From: FEB-35 sp050263095
GTDB lineage: Bacteria; Desulfobacterota; Deferrimicrobia; Deferrimicrobiales; Deferrimicrobiaceae
Direction: 5' to 3'
DNA: 64,000 nucleotides
Assembly (NCBI GenBank): GCA_050263095.1
Contig: JBLNEW010000069.1
Span: forward strand, 1 to 64,000
Both the position numbers and the translations under genes were made by a program. Shown here one piece after another: positions 1 through 8,642 of this stretch. The first letter of the stretch is position 1. Each line of letters opens with the position of its first letter. The notes under the pieces are model-generated. The model made no database searches and was not told the origin of the DNA. It saw only the letters and a program-made list of their open reading frames with translations.

Positions 1-592
1 AAAAGTCCGTCCGCTTCGGATCGACGACCACGAACGCGCCGTTGCGCTTCGCCGCCAGCACCACGTCCTCGACGAGCTCGCGCGACAGCGCCCCTTTCCG
101 GTAGTCGGACAGGACCACGCCGCCGGCTTCCCGGACGGCGGAGCGCACGTATTTCCTCAAGGCGTCGGACGAACGGGCGTCCGGAGGCTCCCTGTTCTCA
201 CGGTCCACCCTGACCACCTGCTGATTGTGCGCGACCACCCTGGTCTTGGTCGTAGTGGGACGATTCCGGTCGTAGACGATGCCGGAGACTCCGATCCGGC
301 GGAATTTAAGCATCCTGACGATTTCCCTGCCCGGCGGGTCGGCGCCGACGAGCCCCGCGACGGAAACGTCCGCCCCGAGACCGGCGATGTTGACCGCGAC
401 GTTTCCCGCGCCTCCCAGCGCACGGGTCTCCCTCGTCACCGCGACGACGGGAACCGGAGCTTCCGGGGAAATGCGCCCCACGTTTCCCCAGACGTATTCG
501 TCCATCATTATGTCTCCGACCACGAGGAGCCTGCACGACTTAACCCTTGCCAGGCAGTCGAGGGCGCGCGCGGCGAAGCCTGCGTCATTCAA
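1..592 (-). CDS. hldE: D-glycero-beta-D-manno-heptose-7-phosphate kinase (N-terminal part, cut by window edge)
   Basis: Kinase of the ADP-heptose pathway for the LPS inner core; cytoplasmic. The visible 197 residues match the PfkB/ribokinase N-terminal domain of HldE/RfaE: VVGDIMMDEYVWG near residue 24, the RISPEAPVPVV segment, GGAGNVAVNIAGLGA, HNQQVVRVD and VLSDYRKGAL, ending at VVVDPKRTDF. The C-terminal part lies outside the window, so I cannot tell a kinase-only protein (HldA/RfaE1) from the fused kinase-adenylyltransferase. No ATG fits before residue 28. A TTG at 592 overlaps the stop of the upstream Trm112-like gene, in the style of the other junctions here. The neighbour gmhB is the next enzyme of the same pathway. 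Confidence 0.9.
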   Translation of the reverse strand, partial: MNDAGFAARALDCLARVKSCRLLVVGDIMMDEYVWGNVGRISPEAPVPVVAVTRETRALGGAGNVAVNIAGLGADVSVAGLVGADPPGREIVRMLKFRRIGVSGIVYDRNRPTTTKTRVVAHNQQVVRVDRENREPPDARSSDALRKYVRSAVREAGGVVLSDYRKGALSRELVEDVVLAAKRNGAFVVVDPKRTDF

Positions 593-749
593 TGGGAGAC
601 GCCTCGTCGACCAGCAGTATGGGGATCCCGTCGTCTATGCGGTAGCTCAGGCGGCATTTCTCGCAGCGCAGCTCCGTCTCGTCCGTGGACAACTTGAGCT
701 CGCCCTTGCATTTCGGGCACGCAAGGATTTCCAGAAGTTCCTCGTCCAT
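585..749 (-). CDS. Trm112 family zinc-ribbon protein
   Basis: Small 54-residue protein with a single zinc ribbon: C11-x2-C14 and C29-x2-C32 in LACPKCKG and LRCEKCRL, followed by the typical SYRIDDGIPILL tail. Bacterial members (UPF0434/YcaR type) are often found among lipid A genes such as lpxK; their role is not firmly established. The start at 749 is chosen because a GGGGGA ribosome site precedes it; an extended upstream start would overlap the DUF3108 gene and lacks support. It lies between the DUF3108 gene (4-base gap) and hldE (overlap at the stop). Confidence 0.88.
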   Translation of the reverse strand: MDEELLEILACPKCKGELKLSTDETELRCEKCRLSYRIDDGIPILLVDEASPIE

Positions 750-753
750 CGCG

Positions 754-1956
754 TCATCCCCCTTCCCGCGGCTGTACAAGCTCCGCGACAAGCGTCCAAT
801 CCTTGATTTTCCTGAACTTTGCGTATATCCGGACAGGGATTCGCCGGCCGTCGTCGGTCATCCACATGCGCAGGTCGCCCTTGTTGTCCGGTTGGCCGTC
901 CCTCTTTATGATCGGCCGGATGATGATGGTCCCTATCGGCCCCCGGGGGGTGTCGATCCTTTCCTGCCCTATTTTCCTGGTGGATATCTCATACAGCTTG
1001 CGGCCGCCGTAGACGTGGCGCGGACGCTCCTCGACGCCCAGGTCCCTCGCCCTGAAATAGTAGGCCGCCGTCACCGGGTCGTGCACATCGGGGGGGACGT
1101 CAACCGCCTTGCGGATTTCCCCCGTATCCTTGTACCGGTAAACGATCCTTCCTTTTACCTGGTCGAAGGTCGCCACGTCGTCCTTGCCCTTCCCGATGTG
1201 TGTGAACTCCTGGCGGATCGGGGCCAGCGTCTTTACGTCCAGGTAGTATTCTATGTTGTCGTTTATAGGGTAGATGACCGAGAGGAAATCGGACGTCCAT
1301 GCCCTTACGTTCAGGTGGTACGCCTCCCTCCCCTCGATCAGCACCTTCCCCTTGGACGTGAAGCGCGCATAACCCATCGTCAGGCCCAGGAACTCGACCC
1401 TGTATATCAGCACTTCCTTCCTGGCCGCCCATGCGGGCACATCCCGGTGCGCGATCGCGGGCGCCTTTGCCGCGGAAGGCGGTGTCTCCGCGTGCGGCCT
1501 GGGTTTGGGGGCGGGCTCTTTCGGAGGGGCGCTTGCCGAATCCCGGACCGGTTCCCCGGCCTCCTGCTGCGGCGCCGGAGCATCCTGGACGGACGCCGGT
1601 GCATCCCGGACGATCGGCGGCGCACCCATGGCGGCCGGCGGAGTTCCGGCAGCCTCATCCGCGGCCTGCCGTGGCTGTTCTTCGGCCTGCCCGGCGGCTG
1701 GAGGAGGCGCTTCGACCGACCCGGAGCCTTCCGGAGCCTCGGGTATGGCCTCCGGCTCCGCTTCCTCGTCGAGGAGGGTGACCTCCCCTTCTTCGTCCGG
1801 CGGGAACGGAACGGGGCCCTTGGCCGCCTTTCCCCAGAGGCATCCCTGCCCCGCCGAAAGCAGAACCGACAGAGCGAAAACGAGTCCGACCGCCGCGACG
1901 GCAGCGCCCCGTCCCGCGCCCCTGCTCAATCCGCTTTCTCCCTCGATAAAATCCAC
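754..1956 (-). CDS. DUF3108 domain-containing envelope protein
   Basis: 400-residue protein with an N-terminal hydrophobic segment (about residues 16-36) that should export or anchor it, a long low-complexity Pro/Ala/Glu-rich linker (about 45-170), then a DUF3108 domain to the end (YRVEFLGLTMGYARF, DFLSVIYPINDNIEYYLDV, and the basic-aromatic C-terminus). DUF3108 proteins are periplasmic or outer-membrane associated with no assigned biochemical role. The start is a GTG preceded by GGGAGG at a 7-base spacing, overlapping the 3' end of gmhB by 31 bases. Its place among LPS genes suggests an envelope function, which is inference. Confidence 0.8.
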   Translation of the reverse strand: MDFIEGESGLSRGAGRGAAVAAVGLVFALSVLLSAGQGCLWGKAAKGPVPFPPDEEGEVTLLDEEAEPEAIPEAPEGSGSVEAPPPAAGQAEEQPRQAADEAAGTPPAAMGAPPIVRDAPASVQDAPAPQQEAGEPVRDSASAPPKEPAPKPRPHAETPPSAAKAPAIAHRDVPAWAARKEVLIYRVEFLGLTMGYARFTSKGKVLIEGREAYHLNVRAWTSDFLSVIYPINDNIEYYLDVKTLAPIRQEFTHIGKGKDDVATFDQVKGRIVYRYKDTGEIRKAVDVPPDVHDPVTAAYYFRARDLGVEERPRHVYGGRKLYEISTRKIGQERIDTPRGPIGTIIIRPIIKRDGQPDNKGDLRMWMTDDGRRIPVRIYAKFRKIKDWTLVAELVQPREGG

Positions 1957-2504
1957 GCCGCCGCCTCCCGGATGCTGGGCAGGAACTTGTCGGGACGCAC
2001 TCCCACGCGCTCGCCTTCCAGGCGCTCCTCCTCCCCGTGGCCGGTCGCAACGAGGATAGTCCCGGCCATCAACCGCTTCCCCATCAATATATCCGACATT
2101 TTATCACCTACCACCCAGATTCTGCACGAAGCGGGCACCCCGAGCCGCCGCATGACCCTGTCGGCCATGCCGGACGCGGGCTTCCTGCACAAGCAGGCCG
2201 TCCTGTACCGCTCCACGACCCCCTCCGGGTGATGCGGGCAATATTCCACGGCGTCGAACTCGACTCCGCCAGCCCGGAATCGATCGACGAACGCCCTGTG
2301 AACCGCATCCATCTGGTCTTCGCTGATCCGCCCCCTTGCGATTCCCGCCTGGTTGGAAACCACGGCGAGAAGGAAGCCTCCCCTGGAGAGGCGCTCCAGC
2401 GATTCCGCCGCCCCGGGGATTTCCATTACGAGAGCAGGGTCCGAAAGATACTCCTTTTCCTCGATCAGCGTTCCGTCCCGGTCCAGGAAAACGATCCCCC
2501 TCAT
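1926..2504 (-). CDS. gmhB: D-glycero-beta-D-manno-heptose-1,7-bisphosphate 7-phosphatase
   Basis: HAD-superfamily phosphatase of 192 residues that removes the 7-phosphate in ADP-heptose synthesis. Visible: the catalytic FLDRDGT motif (D8, D10), VVSNQAGIARG (motif II), the zinc-binding group YCPHHPEG plus CLCRKP (C89, H91, C104, C106), the KPASGM loop and VVGDKMSD (acidic motif). The ATG at 2504 overlaps the acyltransferase stop (ATGA). A longer open frame upstream is a shadow inside the acyltransferase gene. With hldE it forms the heptose branch of this operon. Confidence 0.94.
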   Translation of the reverse strand: MRGIVFLDRDGTLIEEKEYLSDPALVMEIPGAAESLERLSRGGFLLAVVSNQAGIARGRISEDQMDAVHRAFVDRFRAGGVEFDAVEYCPHHPEGVVERYRTACLCRKPASGMADRVMRRLGVPASCRIWVVGDKMSDILMGKRLMAGTILVATGHGEEERLEGERVGVRPDKFLPSIREAAAWILSREKAD

Positions 2505-3406
2505 TTCGCTTCCCCGTAAATGTCGGGCTCCCCCGGCGGACGGGTCTTCCAGCGGCGGTGGAACCAGAGCCACTGGGTGGGGTCCTCGCTGATCGCCTTC
2601 TCGAGCGCCTCGTTGCACCTGCGCGTCAGGCGCAGGACCTCCTCTTCCCGCGGGGCCTCCGGGTCCATCGGCACGGCCGGGCCCCACCTGATGGTATGGT
2701 GGAATTTCCTCGCCGGATCCCGGAAGATGAATCCCGGGTGGACCGTCGTCTGCATAGCCAGGGCGAGCCGGGCGATTCCGAAGGTGGTGTAGGCCTTCCT
2801 GGTGAAGAAATCCACGAGCACTCCCCTGTACGTGTCCACGTTCTGGTCGATGAGGATCCCGACGAGCGTTTTCCTGCGGACCTCGCGCATTATGAGCTTC
2901 GCCGAGTCCTCCTTGCGTATCACCTTGTTCCCGCCCCACTCGCGGCATTCCGTCACGATGCGGTCCAGGACCGGGTTTTTGAGCGGCCGGACGATGAAAG
3001 CGATCGGTGCGACCAGAATCCCGTGGACGAACGCGAAAAGCTCCCAGTTGCCGAAATGCCCCGTAAATCCCAGGGGGGCGATTCCCCGCTCCTCCGTCGC
3101 CTTTACGACGTGCTCGGCGCCCTCGATACGGAAATGCTCCGCTATGTACCTCGCATCCATTTTCGGGATATGGATGAATTCCGCGGCGGAAGTGCCCATC
3201 CGGACGTAGCAGAGCCGTACGATCCGCGCCATTTCCCGCTCCCCCATCCCGGGAAACGCGATCTGCAGGTTTATCCTGGCGATCCGGCGGTGCTTTGCAT
3301 CCATCGCCCAGACCGCCAGCATGACCGCCTCGAATAGCGCGGCCCGCAGCGACAGCGGTATCGCCTGGAGAATCTTCAGGAACAGCATTATCAGCTTCTC
3401 GTTCAT
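2501..3406 (-). CDS. LpxL/HtrB-family lipid A acyltransferase
   Basis: 301-residue inner-membrane acyltransferase of the lysophospholipid / lipid A late acyltransferase family. Visible: an N-terminal hydrophobic segment (about residues 5-35), the catalytic H-x4-E motif in TGHFGNWE (H117, E122), and the conserved DQN segment (residues 187-189) of the family. It would add a secondary acyl chain to Kdo2-lipid IVA. Whether it is LpxL- or LpxM-like cannot be decided. The start at 3406 overlaps the lpxK stop (ATGA); a 514-residue upstream extension is out-of-frame lpxK sequence. It sits between lpxK and gmhB. Confidence 0.9.
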   Translation of the reverse strand: MNEKLIMLFLKILQAIPLSLRAALFEAVMLAVWAMDAKHRRIARINLQIAFPGMGEREMARIVRLCYVRMGTSAAEFIHIPKMDARYIAEHFRIEGAEHVVKATEERGIAPLGFTGHFGNWELFAFVHGILVAPIAFIVRPLKNPVLDRIVTECREWGGNKVIRKEDSAKLIMREVRRKTLVGILIDQNVDTYRGVLVDFFTRKAYTTFGIARLALAMQTTVHPGFIFRDPARKFHHTIRWGPAVPMDPEAPREEEVLRLTRRCNEALEKAISEDPTQWLWFHRRWKTRPPGEPDIYGEAK

Positions 3407-4392
3407 CGCCTCACCGCGGACCGGATCCTTTCCAGCAGAAGGCCCGAGAGCGTTTCCCACCCCTCCAGGAATTCCACGCGCACGCGCAGCGCCTTTACGT
3501 CGAAGGGAACGTCGTCGGGAAGCCGCGCCAGGTCCTTCTCGGTCGTCAGCACCAGGCCGCCGTCCGCGGCCGAGGCGATTTCCCCGAGCTCCGCGGGCAG
3601 GTACCAATGGTGATCGCCGTAGCCCAGGAACCTGCGAACGGCGAATCCCGATTCCCGCAGCGTCGCCAGGAACTGGTCGTTCCGGGCCAGCCCGCAAAAG
3701 GCCACGGCTTCCGCGCCCGGGGAGGGAAGGGGGATCTCGGCGCCTCCGCGGTCCACAAGGGAGCGGGGGGCAAGCCGCGAGAACGCCCTTGGGCGGCCGG
3801 CGGGGAAAGGGACGGTCGCGGCCACGGCTTCGCCCTGGGACAGGCCTGCGCACCTGGTCAGGACAAGGGCGTCGGCGAAGCGCGCGCTGCCTGCGGGCTC
3901 GCGGAGAGGTCCGAACGGCAATGACCGGCGGTTTCCAAGCCCCTGCGCGGCGTCCACGAGCAGGATGTCGGCATCCCTGCGCAGCGACAGGTGCTGAAAA
4001 CCGTCGTCCAAAAGAAACACGTCCGTTTCCCGGCTGCGGAGGCACTCGATCCCCGCCTGCGCGCGGGACTCCCCGACCAGCACGGCGACGCCGGGGAGAG
4101 TCCCGGCGAGAAGGACGGGCTCGTCACCGCCCACGGTTGCGGAAACCAGCGGCCCATCGCCGCGCGAGACCCAGATCACCCCTTTGCTCCGCCTCCCGTA
4201 TCCGCGGGAAAGCACGGCGACCTTGAGTCCCAGCCCGCTCATCCACGACGCTATGTGCTGGACGTGAGGCGTTTTGCCGGACCCGCCCGCCGAGAGGTTG
4301 CCGATGCTTATGACGGGGCGAGGAAGGGATACGGACGACATGATTCCCCGGCCGTACATCGCCCTTCTGAGGGCCGAGAACGGCCCGATCAC
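3403..4392 (-). CDS. lpxK: Tetraacyldisaccharide 4'-kinase
   Basis: Phosphorylates the 4' position of lipid A disaccharide to give lipid IVA at the inner membrane. The 329-residue protein has the family Walker A GNLSAGGSGKTP (residues 31-42) after a short N-terminal hydrophobic helix, the VAVLSRGYGRRSKG segment, and the DDGFQHLSLRRD motif that lines the active site. Length is normal for the family. The start overlaps the stop of waaA by 4 bases (ATGA), and the stop overlaps the acyltransferase start. Confidence 0.95.
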   Translation of the reverse strand: MIGPFSALRRAMYGRGIMSSVSLPRPVISIGNLSAGGSGKTPHVQHIASWMSGLGLKVAVLSRGYGRRSKGVIWVSRGDGPLVSATVGGDEPVLLAGTLPGVAVLVGESRAQAGIECLRSRETDVFLLDDGFQHLSLRRDADILLVDAAQGLGNRRSLPFGPLREPAGSARFADALVLTRCAGLSQGEAVAATVPFPAGRPRAFSRLAPRSLVDRGGAEIPLPSPGAEAVAFCGLARNDQFLATLRESGFAVRRFLGYGDHHWYLPAELGEIASAADGGLVLTTEKDLARLPDDVPFDVKALRVRVEFLEGWETLSGLLLERIRSAVRR

Positions 4393-5723
4393 CGAGCATC
4401 CCTCCGCCGCCTCGATAGCTCGCGCTCCACTATCCCGGCGTTCCTGTCGGTGGCGCCCCGGAACGCCGCCAGCAGCTCCCTCGCCTTCGCGCCCGTCAAC
4501 GACATGCCCGACGGGTCCGCAGCCCAGCGCGCCAGCCGATCGGCGAGCTCCGCCTTGTCCTTGACCTTCACGACGGCGCCGGCGTCGCCGAATATCTCGG
4601 CGATCTCGCGGAAGTTATCCATGTGCGGACCGACAATCGTCGGAACGCCGTACAGGGCCGGCTCCAGTATGTTGTGCCCGCCCCTGGGAACGAGGCTGCC
4701 GCCTACGAACGCGATGTCGGCGGCGGCGTACGCGGAAAGGAGCTCCCCGACCGTGTCCAGTATGACGACGGGGGGAAGCACCGCCTCGAGCCCGTCGGCC
4801 GCGCGGGTCTTCCGGAGAGTCTCCCATCCTTCGCGCAGGCACAGCTCCTCGACAGGCCCGAAGCGCTCGGGATGACGCGGCGCCAGGAGCAGCTTGACCG
4901 ATCCGTTGACCCTCCTCGCTCCCGCCAACGCGCGCAGGACCGCTTCTTCCTCGCCCTCGTGCGTCGACCCCGCGACGAGCCACTTCGTCCCGCGGGCCTT
5001 GTCCGCCGTCAGCAACGCGTGCAGGGGCGACAGGTCATGCGAGGGGGGAGCGACGTCGAACTTCATGTTCCCCGTCACGACGACCGACGAAGGGGGCGCT
5101 CCGAGCGAGCGGAACCGCCTGCCGTCCTCTTCGGTCTGCGCCGCGATCGCGGCGAAGCAGGATAGCGCCCTCGAAAAAAGGAACCGGAGCCGCCCGTACC
5201 CGCCGAACGAGCGCTCGGAGATCCTTCCGTTGAGCAGCACCGCCGGGATATTCGCCGCCGCGCACTCGGCGAGGAAGTTCGGCCAGATTTCGGTTTCCAG
5301 TATGACCACGACGTCGGGGCGGACGCGGGCGAGAAACTTCCGCGCGATGCCGGGAAGGTCGAACGGGAAGTAGAACCGGGCGTCCGTCTCGCCGCCGAGC
5401 ACCTTTTCCGCGGTCTCCTGGCCTGTGATCGTCACCGTGGAAAAAAGGAGCTCGGCTTCGGGCAGCCGCCTGCGCAGCATCCGGACCAGCGGCGCCGAGG
5501 AAAGGGTCTCGCCCACCGATACCGCGTGGATCCAGATCCTTCTCTTTCCCGAGGGGGGCGGCACGCGATCCATCCTGGCTCCCGCGCGGTCCAGGAAATT
5601 CCTTCTTCGCTTGCGCGAAGCAAGGACCCAGGGCGCCAGGGCGGGCGAGGCCGCGACAAGGGCGCCGGTCAGGGCCAGGTTGTAAAGGAAGTGCGCCCCG
5701 GTCCGGGGGAGGAACGCCTTCAT
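4389..5723 (-). CDS. waaA: 3-deoxy-D-manno-octulosonic acid transferase
   Basis: Kdo transferase (KdtA) linking Kdo to lipid IVA; GT-B fold glycosyltransferase of 444 residues with an N-terminal membrane anchor (about residues 10-32). Visible: IWIHAVSVGE with the catalytic Glu, LLFSTVTITGQE, PFDLPGIARKFL, the ETEIWPNFL motif and, near the C-terminus, GGSLVPRGGHNILEPALYGVPTIVGPH, which binds CMP-Kdo. A single gene is present, so it could be mono- or bifunctional. It lies between msbA (7-base gap) and lpxK (ATGA overlap). Confidence 0.95.
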   Translation of the reverse strand: MKAFLPRTGAHFLYNLALTGALVAASPALAPWVLASRKRRRNFLDRAGARMDRVPPPSGKRRIWIHAVSVGETLSSAPLVRMLRRRLPEAELLFSTVTITGQETAEKVLGGETDARFYFPFDLPGIARKFLARVRPDVVVILETEIWPNFLAECAAANIPAVLLNGRISERSFGGYGRLRFLFSRALSCFAAIAAQTEEDGRRFRSLGAPPSSVVVTGNMKFDVAPPSHDLSPLHALLTADKARGTKWLVAGSTHEGEEEAVLRALAGARRVNGSVKLLLAPRHPERFGPVEELCLREGWETLRKTRAADGLEAVLPPVVILDTVGELLSAYAAADIAFVGGSLVPRGGHNILEPALYGVPTIVGPHMDNFREIAEIFGDAGAVVKVKDKAELADRLARWAADPSGMSLTGAKARELLAAFRGATDRNAGIVERELSRRRRDAR

Positions 5724-5730
5724 GTGAAGA

Positions 5731-7491
5731 TCATTCGGAACCGGCGCCGGAGGGAGCCCCGGACTTCCGTTCCTCGAACTGCTTGAGGTAGAACGACCGG
5801 TAACGCGTGTCCCCGGAGAGCAGCTCCTCGTGGGACCCTTTCTCGACGATCTTTCCCTCTTCGACGACGACGATCATGTCCGCGTTCCGGACGGTCGACA
5901 GCCGGTGGGCGATGACGAAAGTGGTGCGCCCCCGCATCAGCGCGTCCAGCGCCTCCTGGACGACGCTCTCGGACTCCGAGTCCAGCGCCGACGTGGCCTC
6001 GTCCAGGATCAGGATCGGCGCGTCCTTGAGCAGGGCGCGCGCGATGGCCAGGCGCTGACGCTCGCCCCCGGAGAGCTTCAGGCCCTGCTCCCCCACGACG
6101 GTGTCGTACCCTTCGCGAAGGCGGGAGATGAACCCGTCCGCGTTGGCCTGCCTCGCGGCCGCCTCGACTTTCGCAAGCGGGGCGTCCGGCATGCCGTAGG
6201 CTATGTTGGCCCTTACCGTGTCGTTGAACAGTATGGTGTGCTGGCTCACGACGCCGATCTGCCCCCGAAGGGACGCAAGCGAAACGTCCCTCAAGTCCGC
6301 GCCGTCTATGCGGATCGCGCCGTTCTGCGGATCGTAGAAGCGGGGCAGCAGGTCCACGAGCGTCGTCTTGCCGGCGCCGCTGGACCCCACGACGGCGACC
6401 ATTGTCCCCGCCGGCACGCGAAGGCTTATGTCCTTCAGGATGTAATCCCCGTCGCCATGGTAGCGGAAATCGACCCGGTCGAACTCGATCTCCCGGCCCA
6501 CCGGCGCAAGCGCGGGCGCGCCCGGCTTCTCCTCCACCTCGGGCAGGGTGTCCATCACCTCGAACACCCGTGTCGCGGCCGCGATCCCCTGCTGTATGAC
6601 GTTGTTTATGCGCGACAGGCGCTTGACGGGCTCGTACAGCATGAAGAGCGCCGTCATGAACGAGAAAAAGTTCCCGGGGGTGCTGTGGCCGTTGACCACG
6701 CTGTATCCGCCGTAGAAGATCACCGCCGCCGCCCCGATGCCCGCGAAGGTCTCCGAAAGCGGGGATGTCAGCGCCTGCACCTTCACGATCTTCATGCTCA
6801 GCCGGAAGAGGTCGGCGTTGCGCGCCGCGAACCTGTCCACCTCGTACTCCTCCGCTCCGAAAGCCTTCACCAGCTTGGCACCGCTGATCGTCTCCTGCAG
6901 GTGCGACGTCAGCCCGCCCGTCACCTCCTGGGTCTTTATGCTCGTCCTGCGCATCTTCCTGCCGAATTTCGCGATCGGCCAGAACGCCAGGGGGAAGGCG
7001 ACCAGGGCGATGAGGGCGAGCTGCCAGTCCCGGTAGAATATGACCCCGATGAGGAAAATCCCCGTGAAGAAGTCCTTGATCAGGCCGGTCACGGCCTCGG
7101 TGACGGCCCCCTGCATCAGGGCCACGTCGTTCAGCACGCGGGACATGAGCACGCCCGTCGGGTGCTTCGTGTAGAAGGACAGGGAGAGCGACTGCAGGTG
7201 CCGGTAGAGGCGCTCCCGGATGTCCCGGATCACCCGCTGGCCGACTCCGGCCATCAGGTATCCCTGCAGGAACTCGAAAACGGCCTTAAGGAGATAGACA
7301 ACCAGCACGAGGAAGGGAATGAGCGCAAGCCGGGACGCGTCCTTCTTGATGAAGATGTCGTCCAGCGCCGGCTTCACGAGGAAGGCGATCGAGCCGTGGA
7401 ACGCGGACACGAACACCATGAACACCATCGCCATGGCCAGCCGCCCCGCGTACGGGCGGACGTAGTCCAGCATCCGCCTGTAGATCGTCAT
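5731..7491 (-). CDS. msbA: Lipid A export ABC transporter, ATP-binding/permease (MsbA)
   Basis: Homodimeric ABC exporter that flips lipid A-core across the inner membrane. The 586 residues hold a six-helix transmembrane domain (about 1-320) and a nucleotide-binding domain with Walker A GSSGAGKTT, the signature LSGGERQRLAIARAL, Walker B LILDEATSALD and the switch histidine in IAHRLSTV. The start at 7491 overlaps the lpxB stop (ATGA); the longer open frame is an out-of-frame lpxB shadow. Genes on both sides are lipid A enzymes, which favours MsbA over another exporter of this type. Confidence 0.93.
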   Translation of the reverse strand: MTIYRRMLDYVRPYAGRLAMAMVFMVFVSAFHGSIAFLVKPALDDIFIKKDASRLALIPFLVLVVYLLKAVFEFLQGYLMAGVGQRVIRDIRERLYRHLQSLSLSFYTKHPTGVLMSRVLNDVALMQGAVTEAVTGLIKDFFTGIFLIGVIFYRDWQLALIALVAFPLAFWPIAKFGRKMRRTSIKTQEVTGGLTSHLQETISGAKLVKAFGAEEYEVDRFAARNADLFRLSMKIVKVQALTSPLSETFAGIGAAAVIFYGGYSVVNGHSTPGNFFSFMTALFMLYEPVKRLSRINNVIQQGIAAATRVFEVMDTLPEVEEKPGAPALAPVGREIEFDRVDFRYHGDGDYILKDISLRVPAGTMVAVVGSSGAGKTTLVDLLPRFYDPQNGAIRIDGADLRDVSLASLRGQIGVVSQHTILFNDTVRANIAYGMPDAPLAKVEAAARQANADGFISRLREGYDTVVGEQGLKLSGGERQRLAIARALLKDAPILILDEATSALDSESESVVQEALDALMRGRTTFVIAHRLSTVRNADMIVVVEEGKIVEKGSHEELLSGDTRYRSFYLKQFEERKSGAPSGAGSE

Positions 7492-8642
7492 GCCCACGAT
7501 CCCCCCGCCGCTTCGGCCAGCATGTCCACGACCGCCTCCGAGGGCCCCGGCCCCGCCAGCCTGTCCCGCAGCGACCTGCAGCGGGCGGCCAGAAAGTCCC
7601 GGCGGTCCGCGTTCGACAGAAGGGCGCCAAGCTCCCGCGCGATCCGGTCCGGCGTGCAATCGTCCTGGATCAGCTCGGGAAGGAACGGCTCGCCCGCCAC
7701 TATGTTCGGCAGCCCGATGGACGAGACCTTCGCCAGGCGCTTGCCGATCCAGTAGGTGACCGCCGAAGTGCGGTAAACGACCACGTGCGGAACGCCCAGG
7801 AGCGCCAGCTCCAGCGTCGCCGTTCCCGATGCCGAGACGGCGGCCTCCATCCCGCGGAAAAGGACGAAGCGCTCGTCCTCCACGACGGTATGCGGGAACT
7901 CCTCTCCGCGCAGCGCCGCTTCCACCTGGCTTTCAAGCTCCGGCGACGCCAAGGGAACGGCGAAATGCGCGTCGGGGAACCGCTTCGACAGCAGCCGCGC
8001 CGAGGCCGCCATGACAGGCAGGTGGGCGCGGACCTCGCCGGCCCGGCTTCCCGGCAGAAGTCCCACGACGCGCTTCCCGGGCGGGATGCCGAACCTGGCA
8101 GGGTCGGGAGGCGCTTCGAGGTACGGAGCCAGCTCGTCCAGCAGCGGGTGGCCGGCGAACCGGACGTTAACCCCGTGTTCCCTCAAGATCGGCTCCTCGA
8201 AAGGAAACGGAACCACGACGCCTTTCGTGAATCCTGCCAGATCGCGGGCCCTCTCCCTTCTCCACGCCCACAACTGGGGAGGGATGTAGTAGATCACCGG
8301 GACGCCTTTCTTTCGCCCCTCCCTGCCGACCCGGAAATTGAAGTCCGGGAAATCGACGAGCAGGAGTGCCCCCACGTCGGGACCGCCGATGCGCCGCTTC
8401 GCGGCGCGAAGCGCGGAAACGACCGCGGGAAGGTGACGGACGACCTCGAGGATCCCGACCACCGAGATCGCCCCGTAGTCCAGCAGCAGCCTGACGCCCT
8501 CGGCGGCAAGCCGCGAGCTTCCGATTCCTTCCATCGGGACCCGCGGGAAGCGCCGCCGGAACGCCCGGGCGACGCTCGCCGCGTACGTTTCCCCTGACGG
8601 TTCGCCGCATATGATGAACAGGGTCTTCGGCCCAGGGCTCAA
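7488..8642 (-). CDS. lpxB: Lipid-A-disaccharide synthase
   Basis: GT19 glycosyltransferase joining UDP-2,3-diacylglucosamine and lipid X at the inner-membrane face. The 384 residues show the family start (FIICGEPSGETYAASVARAF), VDFPDFNFRV, the IYYIPPQLWAW segment, VGLLPGSRAGEV and the C-terminal SGTATLELALLGVPHVVVYR. Length and motifs are ordinary. The start overlaps the oxidoreductase stop by 4 bases. Confidence 0.95.
   Translation of the reverse strand: MSPGPKTLFIICGEPSGETYAASVARAFRRRFPRVPMEGIGSSRLAAEGVRLLLDYGAISVVGILEVVRHLPAVVSALRAAKRRIGGPDVGALLLVDFPDFNFRVGREGRKKGVPVIYYIPPQLWAWRRERARDLAGFTKGVVVPFPFEEPILREHGVNVRFAGHPLLDELAPYLEAPPDPARFGIPPGKRVVGLLPGSRAGEVRAHLPVMAASARLLSKRFPDAHFAVPLASPELESQVEAALRGEEFPHTVVEDERFVLFRGMEAAVSASGTATLELALLGVPHVVVYRTSAVTYWIGKRLAKVSSIGLPNIVAGEPFLPELIQDDCTPDRIARELGALLSNADRRDFLAARCRSLRDRLAGPGPSEAVVDMLAEAAGGSWA

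Noticed and set aside
5830..7755. A 641-residue plus-strand frame opposite msbA
   Set aside because: Antisense shadow of a clear ABC exporter; no domain recognised.
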